NCBI GenBank assembly: GCA_019155185.1
Contig: CM032808.1
Span: 3,468,492 to 3,532,491, forward strand
Source of the DNA: Beaufortia kweichowensis
Lineage: Eukaryota > Chordata > Actinopteri > Cypriniformes > Gastromyzontidae
DNA length: 64,000 nucleotides
Direction of reading: 5' to 3'
Positions 46,520-58,334 of this stretch are shown here, piece after piece. Made by a program: the position numbers and the translations under genes. Every line of letters begins with the position of its first letter. Positions within the stretch are counted from its first letter, which is position 1. The notes beneath the pieces were generated by a model. It was not told the origin of the DNA, made no database searches, and worked only from the letters and a program-made list of their open reading frames with translations.

Positions 46520-49500
46520 CTAGCGGTTATAGAACTGTGAGGAGACCCAGGCCAGACCCCATTTAAGGTTAGTAAGCATGAACTTGAGGGCTTTTGTCCA
46601 CTGCTCCTCAGAGTTGAATTGAGTCTTAATGGAGTAAGAGCCTCCACTGCCACCTGTGTCCTCAATCTTGCCTTTGTCCACATCCATTCTAAAAAAACAG
46701 AAAACAAACACAATGTCAGTGCTGGTTAAAGCTGGTTCTGGTCTACCAACAAAGGCCTAGTTCTAACAAAGACCAATATATGTGCTGTGGCCATCTCCTC
46801 ACATTCTTTCTTCTGTCTCCCTCACAACATTCCACTTTGATTAGCCCATTAGGGGTTGGGTTTTTGTCTCTCAGGTGTGAAATGTATTATATTTATGACC
46901 ACTGACACTCCCCTGCATATGGCCTTTGTGTCTTACGAAAGTAAAATCAATATATTGGTTCAGGTGAACGAGTGGGCAGAATGTTTTTTTTGGTAGCAAA
47001 CCCTCTAGTCTACAAGATCCAGTAGTCAAAAGTCTTGTGAACATTTTATTTCAATAACTTTAAAATTAATACTGTTTACTAACCACACATAAACTGTGTT
47101 TTCTCAAGAACACAAGCGTGCACATACATGTTGCATGTATATTATTGTAGCACAGTTTGTGCTGAAACACAGTGTAGCACGGCTTCAACCATTAATATGT
47201 TTATAAGCTACTGAAAAAAGCACAAATGTCAGGGCATGTCAAAACATCTCCATGGTCCCAAAACACCCTCAGACCCCAGAGGGTTAAAATACATTAGCTT
47301 TTGTGAACCACCTTACCTGTATGGCAGACAGAAGCCTGTGTCCCCCTTTTCGACCTCCTCTTTAAACTGCTGGACACAGTCAAGGAATGCCACCATAGCG
47401 TGGTCAAATTTATTATCCCAGAAAAAACGCAAACCACCTGAACAATACAACGGTAACTCCTACAACAAAAAAATAACACTATAAATAAGCTGGTGAGAAC
47501 TGTTGCTTTTTTAAAGTCACAAAGTTAAATGTGTATGGCTAGCTTCAGCTTCCTAGTTCCAGAGGAAAATCTAAATACCCTTTTATAGATTTGTGCATTT
47601 GTTTAGCACATTGTTACACTATGCACATTGTTATGTCAATATGCATAGTGTATGTGTGCAGAACATATAAAAAAGCAGAACCTATGATTTCACATTTAAG
47701 CAGTTTGTTTACAGTAACCTTTGAGTATTGATCAAAGTTAAGATGTTGCACCTACCTTGGACTTGTCAGTAAGAGACTCCAAATAAGAATGGTTTCCATA
47801 AGGAACTAGTCGATATCTACAAAAGAAAGCATAAACCATTGGAGAGGATTTTTTCATAATGTACGGAGAATAAGACTTGTCACTTTTAGATGTACTTTTG
47901 AAAATCTGATCGTAAAACAAGGTAAAAAAAAACTAAAATAATTTTTTAAAGTAAATATTCATCTTTATTCAGCACCTCAAAAAGCGCAGCCCCATCTTGC
48001 TTGCGAGGGCATGCAGCAGAAGTACAGTTTGACCCCAGGCAGCATTAATTTCATTCCACTCTACAGGCACGCTGGGTAATCGCCCTAGTCGAAAGTTATT
48101 TATTGTTCCAAATTGCCCACTGTGCCTGAAAAAAGAGGCTCGCGTTAGTAAAAATTCTGTCATAATCTATTATTAAATACTATTACTGTCATTTAAATGT
48201 TCATATTTTCTAATAGCTTTAGTTTTCATTCACATTTTATGAACTTACAGGACAAGCATATAGGCTAAATTATTCATTTATATAATGAACAGAACAAATA
48301 AACAAAACCTGCATAAAATTTTCTGCACTGACAGCACGACCATTTGTGCCTGAACAGGCAGATATAAACATTGCAATATATTCAAAATATAATACAGACT
48401 ACAATAAGAACGATTTCTAATAATATATATATATATATATAATGATTTCTAAAAATATACTAACCAGATATGAAAGGTGGCATTAAAAACATTAGTCTTC
48501 TTAAGTCTATCCAGCTGAATCTGACAGTAACGCATCTGATTATCCACACTCTTAATATCATCATCCAACTCTAGCTGCTGCCGCTTAAACTCACAGTATT
48601 CCTTTTGGTACCTAAAATAGAAAGAAATAAAAATAACATTATGTCATGAGAAATTTCCACATTTTAAGATACAGAAGCGAACGAAAGATCCGAACGAAAA
48701 ACTCTCCCCCAAGTCCAGCTGATACAAGACACAAGAAAATTACTGTAAAATGGTGCATGGCGGCAATAATGTGGAAAGGAGGGAAGTTTTTTTTTTAATA
48801 TGGATTTCTGTATTTTTTACATTATGAAGTGAAGAAAGTTTACACAACCTGAATTCTATGTATAGTCAGATGTGTTTTAAAACTCATCATACTATAAAGT
48901 ACATAAAAACTATATTTTCTCTTTTTCTTTAGGACACAATCTTTGAACCGGAATCTGTCTTTGAACCAGAGTTCTTGCTGCTGTGTTTAAGAATGGAGAA
49001 GAGGCTCAAGGAAGCTCTATAGTGTTTACAGTTCTGAAGTTTCAAAACCTTTTATTGTTAATCATGCTTATTTGTCTGTTTTCCTTTTTTTAGTTACAAA
49101 TGGCTGGTCATGTTTAATATTGTTATTAACACAGTAATTGGTCATTTATAGTCATTTTTGAGTGTGTTAAAATGACTGAAACATTGATTGTTAAAAAATT
49201 TTGTGCACAAAAACATGTCCACTAGAAAAAGTATTATATACATATTATATAGAGCAATTTTATCATACGCACTGAAGTTCATCAGTGTCCAGCTGATGAC
49301 TGTGACTGCGTCCCTCGGCCAGCTCTTTGGCCACAGCTTCACGCTGCACCTCAATGCTCTCCAGCTCCTGGATCATTGATTCCTCCTCCAGTTTCAGCTG
49401 CTGCAGCTCAGCTAGTAGAGTGGCCTCCTCCTCTTGTGGCAGCTGAGACAGCAGGTCTAAACAGTTCCTGATAATTCAAAGACAATGACAGACTTCTTAA

Positions 49501-52500
49501 ACTGCTAATCTACTACTAATCATGACAAACTATAATTTGACGGAAAGGTATAAGACTCAAGATTAAATATTTGACCAATTTTCATAACAATACACAAACA
49601 AAAAAAATGAATAAAAAATGTTAATGTTACTGTAATTTATAAACATACCTAAAATAAAATAAAAAAACTAAAAGACTTACAAATGTTTGAAAAAACATCT
49701 CGTATTTAAAAATTGTAGTTCAGTGACAGTTATCGGGTTAAAGTTATTAACATTTTAAAAATCTAAATCACCAAATTTAGAATTTTATGCTTAAAATTCT
49801 AAATCACCAAATTTTAAGCTTAAAATTCTAATTGTAAAAATAAATACTATGTTTGAAGCATTTTTTTTCCAATAAAATATTTACTGCCCAAATCAACAAA
49901 AAAAATTTGTAATACAAAATACATATCAAATCTCTTGCAATTAATTTTAATAACTGTATATATAAACACTCAACAGCAAAATATTTAACTGCCTTCTTTT
50001 ACTATTTCCTCTTTATATTTTACATACAGTGCATGTTGCACGACTTAAGCATAACATCACGTTAAACTATGTAAGCATCCTTTTAAAACATATAAGCTTA
50101 TGTTTAAGAAAATTATCAGTCTTGTTAAAATGCTAGCATTATGCTAAAACATGCTAATCTTCCACTCACTTTCAGCATTTTGGTCCATTTGTCTAGTTTG
50201 TCTTTTGTCTCTTTTGAAGAGACAATAATAACTTTCTATTTTTGCATTATTATTGCACTGCTCATCATATCTCAATTTCTTTCAATCCTGTAGGGAAGCT
50301 TCATTCTTATCTTACGATTCAGTAATAGCTCAGCAGGAGATGGGCCAAGTTCAAGAGGTGGTGCGCGATATCTTAGAAGAGCTAGATAGCTTCACAATCT
50401 GCACTCCTTTTTCCATTAGACATACAAGGTTGTCCTCTACCTTGGGCACTCGGATCACATCACTTTTATGTTAATTGCTGCATACAGAATAGCATTCAAC
50501 ACAGTAATCCCACTACAACTCATCAACAAGCCAAACTTTTTTTTGTAGTCATACATATAAGTGTGAGGCATCATTAGAAACTGTAAAGGGTCTACTTTTA
50601 AAATTAGGACAGTAAACAGGTCACGCTTTTAGCTGTCTCTGTCTTCGCGAGCAACTTTCTAAAACATAAACAAACCGAAACTCTGCTAATTCTTATCATA
50701 GGAATGTGAAACATATCTAAAGATAATATGTCAATAATCAAGGCTTTTCCTTGATTATTGTCTGTCTTACTACACTTCCTATCAGTCTTTGTTTGTCTGA
50801 CTCATTATGCCACATTACCTTTAATTGTGTCTTGCTTACCTTGTTAGGTCTGGCCTATTTAAACCCTATTAATTCAGTCACTGTTGGTGATGTATGTGTC
50901 AAGTTGCATTTCTAAGCATTCTGAGAGTTCCCTGTGTTTCCTGTCTCTGTGTTGGTTTTTGGACTGATTACCTGGGCAACGACCCTTTTCCCTGTGTTTT
51001 GGTTTTATAGTGTGACTGCATTTGGATCATCAGCTCAGTTGTGTGTCTGTGCAGTTTGTAGCACTGGCAATCTGCCCTAAGCACAATGTTATAATAATCA
51101 TTGATAATAGATACAACTGGAACTGTTGGATGATTAAGTTTGCCTGAATTCCAAAAGCCAGAAGTGATACTAAATGAAGAGGTGCTTGGGAGCCGAAAGA
51201 GATCGTTCTTATTGATTTACTAAGCCAAATTATCTGACTCACCAAAGAGAGCCATAATTCTCATCACTACTATTAAGTCCTTGAACAAGTCAGGATGAGT
51301 AAGCCACAATTTTTTATAGCTAAGTTTGCAGACTGGTGTGGTAAGGTCTGTTGGTTCACTGTTTTGTAGGTATGCCAAATTTCACTTTCGCTTGCCTATT
51401 AAAAAAAGACATTTATCTGCTTGATCTATCCTTTACCTCTGTTGTCACATTTGCATCTGTTTGGGTTACACACTGACTGCTAAACAGTGGCGAACATAGG
51501 AACAGCAATTTACCAAAATAAGCAATCAATACATTCCACTAATAGAACAAGATAAAAAACAATAGTTGTTTTTCTTACTTGTAATTTTGGCACTCATTCT
51601 CTGTAATGTTGAGTTGTGTATCCAAATGGTCCAGGAGCGTGTCTGTACACTCCTCACACAGAGGGTGATCAACATCAGTCTGACCAGACATGATATCAAA
51701 CAGGTCGCTCGTCACCTACAGGAGAAACACACACCATTATCCATTATTCTGATTAAGTTTAAAGCTGCAATCTGTAACATTTGCAGCTATATTGCCATCG
51801 CTGTTTGAAACAAAATTGCAGGTTACTTCATGTACTCATCTTTACATGGGCTAAAGCGAAAGTTGACACAAAAATGAAAATTGTGTTATTATTTGCTCAC
51901 CCTTAAGTCACTAAAACCACCCAGTATTAGGTAAAGATATAGTAAAGATTATTATGACAAATCTGCTTAAACTGATGCCATTAGGATGCAATTCATTTTC
52001 ATAGTTCCTATTTGGCATGTAAGAAAAGTAAATCGTAAAGTAAAAAGTAAAATTGATCAAAAGACCGCTAAGCACATGGCATCATTTACATAAAATTGCA
52101 AAAATATGAACATGAACCTCTGCTTTAGGGTGATCGGACTTTCAGTTTACAATTCAAAAATATCATCCAACAATTTGCCACTGCCAGACTCTTTATAGTA
52201 CTCTTTAGTATAGTACTCTTTATTTTCAGAATTATGCACTTACAAATGAAGAGAACAGATAACCGTCTTTACATTGGACAAAAGTCTTCTCATCACAGTT
52301 TTGATTCTGTTCTGAAGGCTGAACCCGTGCGCTGTACATGTTTTGCGCATGAGCAGCATGTATGCTCTTGCTAAAATGGACCATTCATTTCAGTTTTATA
52401 GAGTAATCTATCTGTTGTTTTAACCTGTTAACTGTCACCGTTCCACAGGTCACTATTTGAACACTATTTTCACTATTCATTTTAATATTTTATTGTTAAA

Positions 52501-55500
52501 TTCTAATCTAATTATGACTATAATTGATGGAAACTATATATTGATGGAAAGGTCTAAGATCAAGACGGTCAAGAATAAATATTTGCCAAATTTACATAAC
52601 AATAAACATTAGCATTTGTTGTCATTTTTTATGAGTTGATTATTTATAAAAATACCTCAAACAAAAATGTTTAAAAAATCGAATATCTACTAATTGTAAT
52701 TCTAAAACTATAGTATGGATACAACATTTTCATGTGTATGCTCAATATGTGCAGTGACCATTTAGGGCTCTACAGTGCGACCATTTCAGGAGATTTGCAA
52801 CTGAAAATCAATGTGTGCGACCATGAAAAAAAAATTCATGCGCACCGGTGTGACTAAACTGACCGACTTCGAGGAGATTCTGTTATGTTACAAGTGTAAG
52901 CATTATACCAATGTCCCAATAAAATCAACTTATCAAACAAGTAGCGTGAAAAGGTTTGCAGCATTTCAGTCAGATAATATGACAATGAAAAGCAAAGAAT
53001 TGTACTTTGTTCAGAGGTGCAGATGATAATTTAGAGTTGTTAAAGGAATAGTTTTCCCAAAAAGCTCAGTTTTTCATGCCTTCCCATATTTGTGCACATT
53101 AACATTGCTGTGTCTAACAAAACATAAAATGTCTGTACTCCTAAATTCTTCACTGTGCTCCCAAATTGGTTTAATTAGAAGCACAAGCGCTCCTAAAAAA
53201 TTGTTATCGTGATTTATCAGGTTAAATTCACTAAATGACTAGTTAACAATGAGTTAACTAATTAACTCAACTAAAACTAGTACACAATATGGTAAAAATC
53301 ATCTGCCAATAAAAAAGTGCAATTATAGTGTTGTAACTTAATGTTAAGTACTTTCAGCCTGCGGCTCAAGTTTTCCATGGTTCCTCCATCTGAAGCATCT
53401 CCAATAAGAGTGAAGCTGTTTGTGCTTTCCGTTGACATCATCCTACAGCACAAAAAAATGCCTATAAACACACCCACAATACAGTTGTAATATTTATCAC
53501 CAGCTTGATGTTATGATGGTTACAGTAGTCATTTCCTATTAATATGCAAGTAACTTATAACCAAATATGTTATACATTTTTATGAGTTTGCTAAAGCTGG
53601 GATCCTACCGTGCAGATGCAATGCATTTCCGGGCAACACCATCCTGTTTGTTCTCCAAAAAAGTCTCCTAAAAGAAGACAAACATTTAACCATCTTCTTC
53701 AGCTAATGGCTTTAAAATACAGTATGAATTCAAACCAGATATTTGTCTGTGCAATGGATTTGAGATTTTTTTGTTCTGCTGACAACAGGGATGGAATTTC
53801 ATTTTGAAAAATAAAGAAAAATATTTAATTTGGCAATTTAATTTGGAACTTAACCTATGGATTTATAAAAATGCACATTACCACAATGTTTTGTCTAGCT
53901 TTCAAGCAGAAAAACATTTTTATAACAAAGCCATAAACTATTTGTGTTTGACTACTGTACATTAGCGTGCAGACTCCCGTGCAGACTCTTAAACTGTGCT
54001 GTGAGAAGAACAATTGCATCACACTGTCACTTAACCATCAGAGCAAATAAAGCATGATGCTTTTTATCTGTTAATACACCGTCCAGAAAGGACGGAGCGG
54101 CAAAGCGACTTCTTTAAGAAGCTTATTTTACTTTTGATCATTTAACTTTGCTTTATCCGCATTGTTTTCGGGTTCTTTCTGGACGGTGTAGTGTGCGTTA
54201 TTAACAGATAAAAAGCATCATGCTTTATTTGCTCTGATGGCACTGTATGTGCTGCTCGGTGCGCGATGCTCACATGTTGTTCACGCGTGCAGTGGATTCT
54301 GGTGACATCAAAGCATGCAAATACAGCATATAATGACAAATCTTCATTAAACTTGCCATCCTGATGATTTTTTTTCCCACTGCGCCTGTACTCTCTGCCA
54401 TTCTTCTAATGTATTTATGTTTTAAGTATGTTTGCAGTACGTATGCGGTACGTAGTTATTACATTTCCACGTTACAAATGACAGAATTCACACTGCATGC
54501 GGATGTGGTGTGGTCCCTCTGTTGCAGCAGTGCAGTAATCGCTTTCAAATTAAGTCTATTTTTGCTGTACTGTAAGTGATAAGTGAGTCAAAATCACTCA
54601 GATTAACAGTTAAAACTGTATTTTAAATTATACTTAAGAAATTCGGAGCATCTGAAAAACTGATGTGATTTTGCGTATTGTGTGATTGACTAAATTGCTT
54701 ATTACAAAATTTAATTGCGTCGGTGTTAAGACACGGTGTTAGACTGATATTAAATCTTGAAAAAAGCGCCATAGTAGTACACCTTTAATTGAGCTTTGCT
54801 AAGCATTGAACTGCTAAGTACTGTGAATGGCATGTTATGCCCTCATTCTCACATACAATGTGAATATTCATCATTCAGCTGTCATTCAATGTATTAACAT
54901 CATATTTAGACCCTGGATATTTTAATTTAACAGGCAAATAAAAAGCAGTTTTTAGATTTTACCCCTTTTTAATAAAATAACTCAAAATTTGTAATTTTAT
55001 CCAAACAGTGTTGTGAGTACCATAAGATTTTTTGTGATATGTTGAACCACAATTACTTTTAGTTAGAGGTGTGTTCAAATCACTATTGAAACCACCACTA
55101 ACAAACACCACTAAAAAACAGAATGAATCAACCGCATATATTAAAATCTTAATGTAGACTACTTATTTATCCAAACAACCGTAAAAGCATTACAGATGAT
55201 CATAACTGCATGATGGTAAACTCACCTCAGGCACTGTGTTGCCCTCACAGTTGTCCAACTGTTTACTGGTGGTTACAGGTACTAAAGGAGCTGCATGTGA
55301 AAAAGACAAAGCAAACTCAACTTACTTCCTAATGAACTAAATTAAGCTCTCTCTGTCTGGTAAGAAAGGTGGATATGCGTAATGTACGTGCTAATAATCT
55401 TACCAGTGAGCTCGTGGATGGTCACTCTGTCTAACACGTTAAAGGATGTGTCAAGCTTCAGGGGCTGACTGCAGCGCTGACATACAAAACTCACCTGCAT

Positions 55501-55530
55501 GGTACTGCTAGAGGACTTCAAACCCTCCAT
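46520..55530 (-). CDS. becn1: Beclin 1, eleven coding exons
   Basis: Exons in transcript order (+ coordinates): 55404-55530, 55226-55290, 53609-53667, 53352-53442, 51579-51715, 49273-49467, 48465-48611, 47976-48125, 47756-47816, 47317-47459, 46520-46688. They give 447 aa (human has 450) with all phases consistent. The start is MEGLKSSSSTMQVSFVCQRC. The BH3 domain spans about residues 103-122 (GGTMENLSRRLKVTSDLFD). CxxC pairs CQRC and CEEC are present. A Glu/Gln/Leu-rich coiled coil is encoded by exons 5-7. The evolutionarily conserved/BARA domain runs from [20 protein letters not shown] to WVSSQFYNR. Beclin 1 is the scaffold of the class III PI3-kinase (VPS34) complexes that start autophagy. 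The gene is intact. A non-coding 5' exon with donor AAAAG|GTAAA near 55895 is likely. Confidence 0.97.
48612..49272. other. becn1 intron 6
   Basis: AT-rich intron; nothing recognised. Confidence 0.6.
49468..51578. other. becn1 intron 5
   Basis: It contains a repeat segment at 49500-49730 resembling 52504-52720 in the next intron. A short internal duplication with TCTAAATCACCAAATTT lies near 49760-49815. An LTR-like stretch with TATTTAAA is found near 50700-51040. A small RT-like scrap (AFNTVIPLQLINK) is near 50490. No additional exon is supported. Confidence 0.5.
51716..53351. other. becn1 intron 4
   Basis: It carries the second copy of the 49500 repeat (52504-52720). From about 52766, GGGCTCTACAGTGCGACC resembles a fish hAT terminus, and a further fragment GGAATAGTTTTCCCAAAA lies near 53045. 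Boundaries are unclear. Confidence 0.45.
53668..55225. other. becn1 intron 2 with large inverted repeat
   Basis: The intron contains the strong inverted repeat 54035-54240. The remainder is AT-rich with no recognised gene. Confidence 0.6.
54035..54240. mobile_element. Foldback/MITE-like inverted repeat
   Basis: The left arm CCATCAGAGCAAATAAAGCA... is perfectly inverted at the right end (...TGCTTTATTTGCTCTGATGG) for about 41 bp. It resumes with CACCGTCCAGAAAG / CTTTCTGGACGGTG after a short insertion in the right arm. The loop is about 80 bp. No target duplication is clear. Confidence 0.8.
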
Positions 55531-55950
55531 GCTGCCGTAGTAAACATAATAAAAAACAACTGTTAAAGTAAATTATGAATACAGTAATCACTTACAAGCT
55601 TGATATTAATATCGGATATCATCATGACTGTGGATAAAATTTTGCGACAGACTGACATGCATTACCTTTTATCCAGATATGTGCTTTATTAACCAAAGAA
55701 GACCAAAAGGCTTTGTTTATTTGTGCGACTTAGAACGAATCATTACAATAACGAACAAGCAATGTTTATCTTAAGACATACGTTTCCAGCTGATGAAATA
55801 ATTTGGGGAACTTGTCTGTGACTTCGCCTTTAACACACACTGCACAAAGCGCGTAACGTTGTAAGTTCTATCTGGTTTAATTCTGAACGGTTTACCTTTT
55901 AAGCCAGTTCTGACAGCAACAGTGAACTTCCTGTTTTGCGTTCTCAGAAG

Positions 55951-56445
55951 TCATAGATATGTATCAGTAGATACCGCATGAGCAGCTGTTTCTATGGGCC
56001 GCTACACGTCGGTCGTCCGCCATGTTGGACGGGTGCGAGCCGGTTGCGGTGAACCAGCGTTCAAAGTCCGTGAGATTGGGCTATATAGCTACGTTGTCTT
56101 CTGCGGGTTAAAGGTGGAAGTATTTTGTTTATCGGCTGTCAATTTTAAGCTAAGATTTTATTTAACTAAAGTGCTGGTACTTGGACTGGGGCATTAGGCT
56201 AGTTTTTGTAGCCTTTTGGTTGTTTAATGCGGATCTGAGCCAGTCCGTGACACTCTGTAGGGAAAGCCGTAGTTGTATGTGTGACTATCAAGAAGTTTTT
56301 ACCGTTGCGTACACCCAAATATTGTATTTACTTAGTCAACACAATAAAATAAGTTAAGTTAGCTAAACTGTGAGTGACAGTGGACCGTTCCAAAAGGGCG
56401 GACGCGTTTCGAGTAGTTGAATGCGGCATCTATACATATCTATGA
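55951..56445. mobile_element. TIR element abutting the becn1 5' end
   Basis: TCATAGATATGTAT + AGATACCGCAT at the left (with a 4-bp CAGT insertion) matches the inverse of ATGCGGCATCT + ATACATATCTATGA at the right. The interior is CpG-rich, with CCGCCATGTT (56017-56026), a YY1-type motif. No transposase is present and the target duplication is not clear. Confidence 0.65.
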
Positions 56446-56543
56446 AAAGAAGTGACGTATAACGAAATGGTCATTCCCGTTTCCTTTTATTGGGGAAAAT
56501 ATATACAAAGCTGTGCATTACTGTCATTCACACATAACCCGAT

Positions 56544-56544
<1 letters not shown>

Positions 56545-56620
<76 letters not shown>
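56545..56620. repeat. (GATA)n microsatellite
   Basis: About 19 uninterrupted GATA/ATAG units. Confidence 0.97.
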
Positions 56621-57281
56621 CAAAAAATCCTTTAAAATATCACCAGTTTCAATAAAATTCAACCTGAGAAACAGTATGGTCAGTAGCATGGTAAGAGATG
56701 ATTGGATCTTCAGGATGTATAAGCAAAACTGAGAAAATTGAGAATCAGCAAATATATAAATATATAAATATATACTTATATAATATATAAATATATACCT
56801 TTTTTAATAATTTAATAATATGTAAATATGTAAATAACGGAAGACTTTGTTACTATACTCGGTTTCCATTTCTTGCTAAAAACAAGTGATACACATTAGC
56901 AGTTCTGTAACATAATGGTGCTACACAGTGTGTATTTTGTAGATTTAAAAATAGTTGCTTAGTTGTTATAAGTTAGTAAGGTGAAGTAAAGTAAAAGGTT
57001 AGTATGGTAAAAGCAAAGAAAGAACAGTTATTATTAAAAACTTTCATTCAGAAAACTATCAAAATTTAACGTTGTCTTTAAAGTGGAAAATGTACTAAAA
57101 AATACAATGTTTTCCTTTAAAAATGTAAGATATATTTACAAAGAAATAAATTGTTCATACAAAAACAATGCATTTATCTCTTATTTGACACAAATTCAAA
57201 GTATTTACCATAACAATTGCTAAAATTTGCAGAAATTAGTTGATTTCTCATCAAAACACCATAGTTTCTGCATGACTTTGT

Positions 57282-57770
57282 GTGAGGTCCCCAAAGAATT
57301 TCGGTAGGGAATTTCTCTACTTTAGAATTTCAGTATGTACAGAAAAAATACATTACTACTCCATTGATCTGTTTCTTGATCTATATGCCTTACTGCTGCT
57401 GAGCTTTAATTCTACTCCAGTTGAAATAATCTCACTTTTCAATTCATCCTGCTCTACCATCTTAGACTCTGTTGCACCCCTTAAATACAGATACACAAAA
57501 TTTAGATCACAGCCATGGCTTGATGACTATTCATTCTCTTAGACAGGCTGAGTGGAAATGGAAAAAGATCATCTCACTGTTTCATTTGCCATTCTCAAAA
57601 GTTGTTTGATTAAATTTCAGAATGCAGCCAAAAAAGCTACAGATAACTACTTCTGTAACATTATTAGTAAACACTGTCAATTACCCAAAACTATTTTTAG
57701 TACTATAAATTCAATTACTAATCCCAGTATCTCTCATAAAGTTAAACTATTAACTGATATCTATTAAGAG
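57282..57770 (+). mobile_element. L2-like LINE ORF2 fragment
   Basis: Two successive broken frames read FNSSCSTILDSVAPLKYR, then WLDDYSFS, a stop, and SFAILKSCLIKFQNAAKKAT ... CNIISKHCQLPKTIFSTINS. This is the linker between endonuclease and reverse transcriptase in fish L2/CR1-group LINEs. Stops interrupt it and both ends are lost. Confidence 0.75.
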
Positions 57771-58334
57771 GTTTTTTTCTGAGAAAAGTTATTCATTCAT
57801 CTTTCTCTTCCTCTCACTCTCGCTGTGCCAAACTGCACAGGACAACTTCCTTAAACTCATTAAAATCTTACTCCAGATTTCAACAGATTGCAACATCTGA
57901 TTTTTTGGCCAGTGGGCAAAGTGAAAGCTGATAACAAAGGCATTGTAATCTACAATGTTAATATTTTTCATAGCTGAGGCTGATTAGCTCAAGCATGATT
58001 TTATATACACAAACATATTAATTGACAGATTTGAGACAATCCGGTGGTCTGACCCTGTAAATACTTAAGGGTGTTCTCAAAATTAAACCCAGTTAGTTTT
58101 CAAAGTCTGTTCACAAAGTGTTTACAGAACCCTCATTAAATATAAGCTTCCTCATGATAACAAAGCTCAAACAAAATGATATCAGTGACAAAGATAAGAC
58201 TAGCTACTATTTTGGTTTCCAGTGTGTCTGCTGCTTAGCTCAGAGCATGGGAGTGAACCCCAATTTTAAAGAATCCGCCACAAGAGTCAGTAAAATCTGG
58301 ACTGGAAAGTAACCTGCATACCCACTAAAGGAAA

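Larger units (their letters stand above)
55531..58334. other. becn1 5' region and becn1-BMP intergenic region
   Basis: The becn1 5' UTR and promoter lie in about 55531-55950. A TIR element occupies 55951-56445. A GATA microsatellite is at 56545-56620. An L2-like LINE fragment is at 57282-57770. The BMP gene promoter must lie in the last few hundred bases, but no clear core motif was identified. Confidence 0.6.

Noticed and set aside
46483..46713. Frame MCLFSVFLEWMWTKARL...
   Set aside because: Wrong-frame reading of the becn1 last exon.
50253..50474. 73-codon frame in becn1 intron 5, possible extra exon
   Set aside because: It is on the strand opposite becn1 and has no recognisable domain; only a faint LINE-like scrap follows near 50490.
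51846..51915. Third copy of the AAAGGGATAGTT MITE
   Set aside because: Only a short AT-rich match to the subterminal ACAAAAATGAAAATT...TGCTCACCCTTA segment; the palindrome core is absent, so it is not listed as an element.
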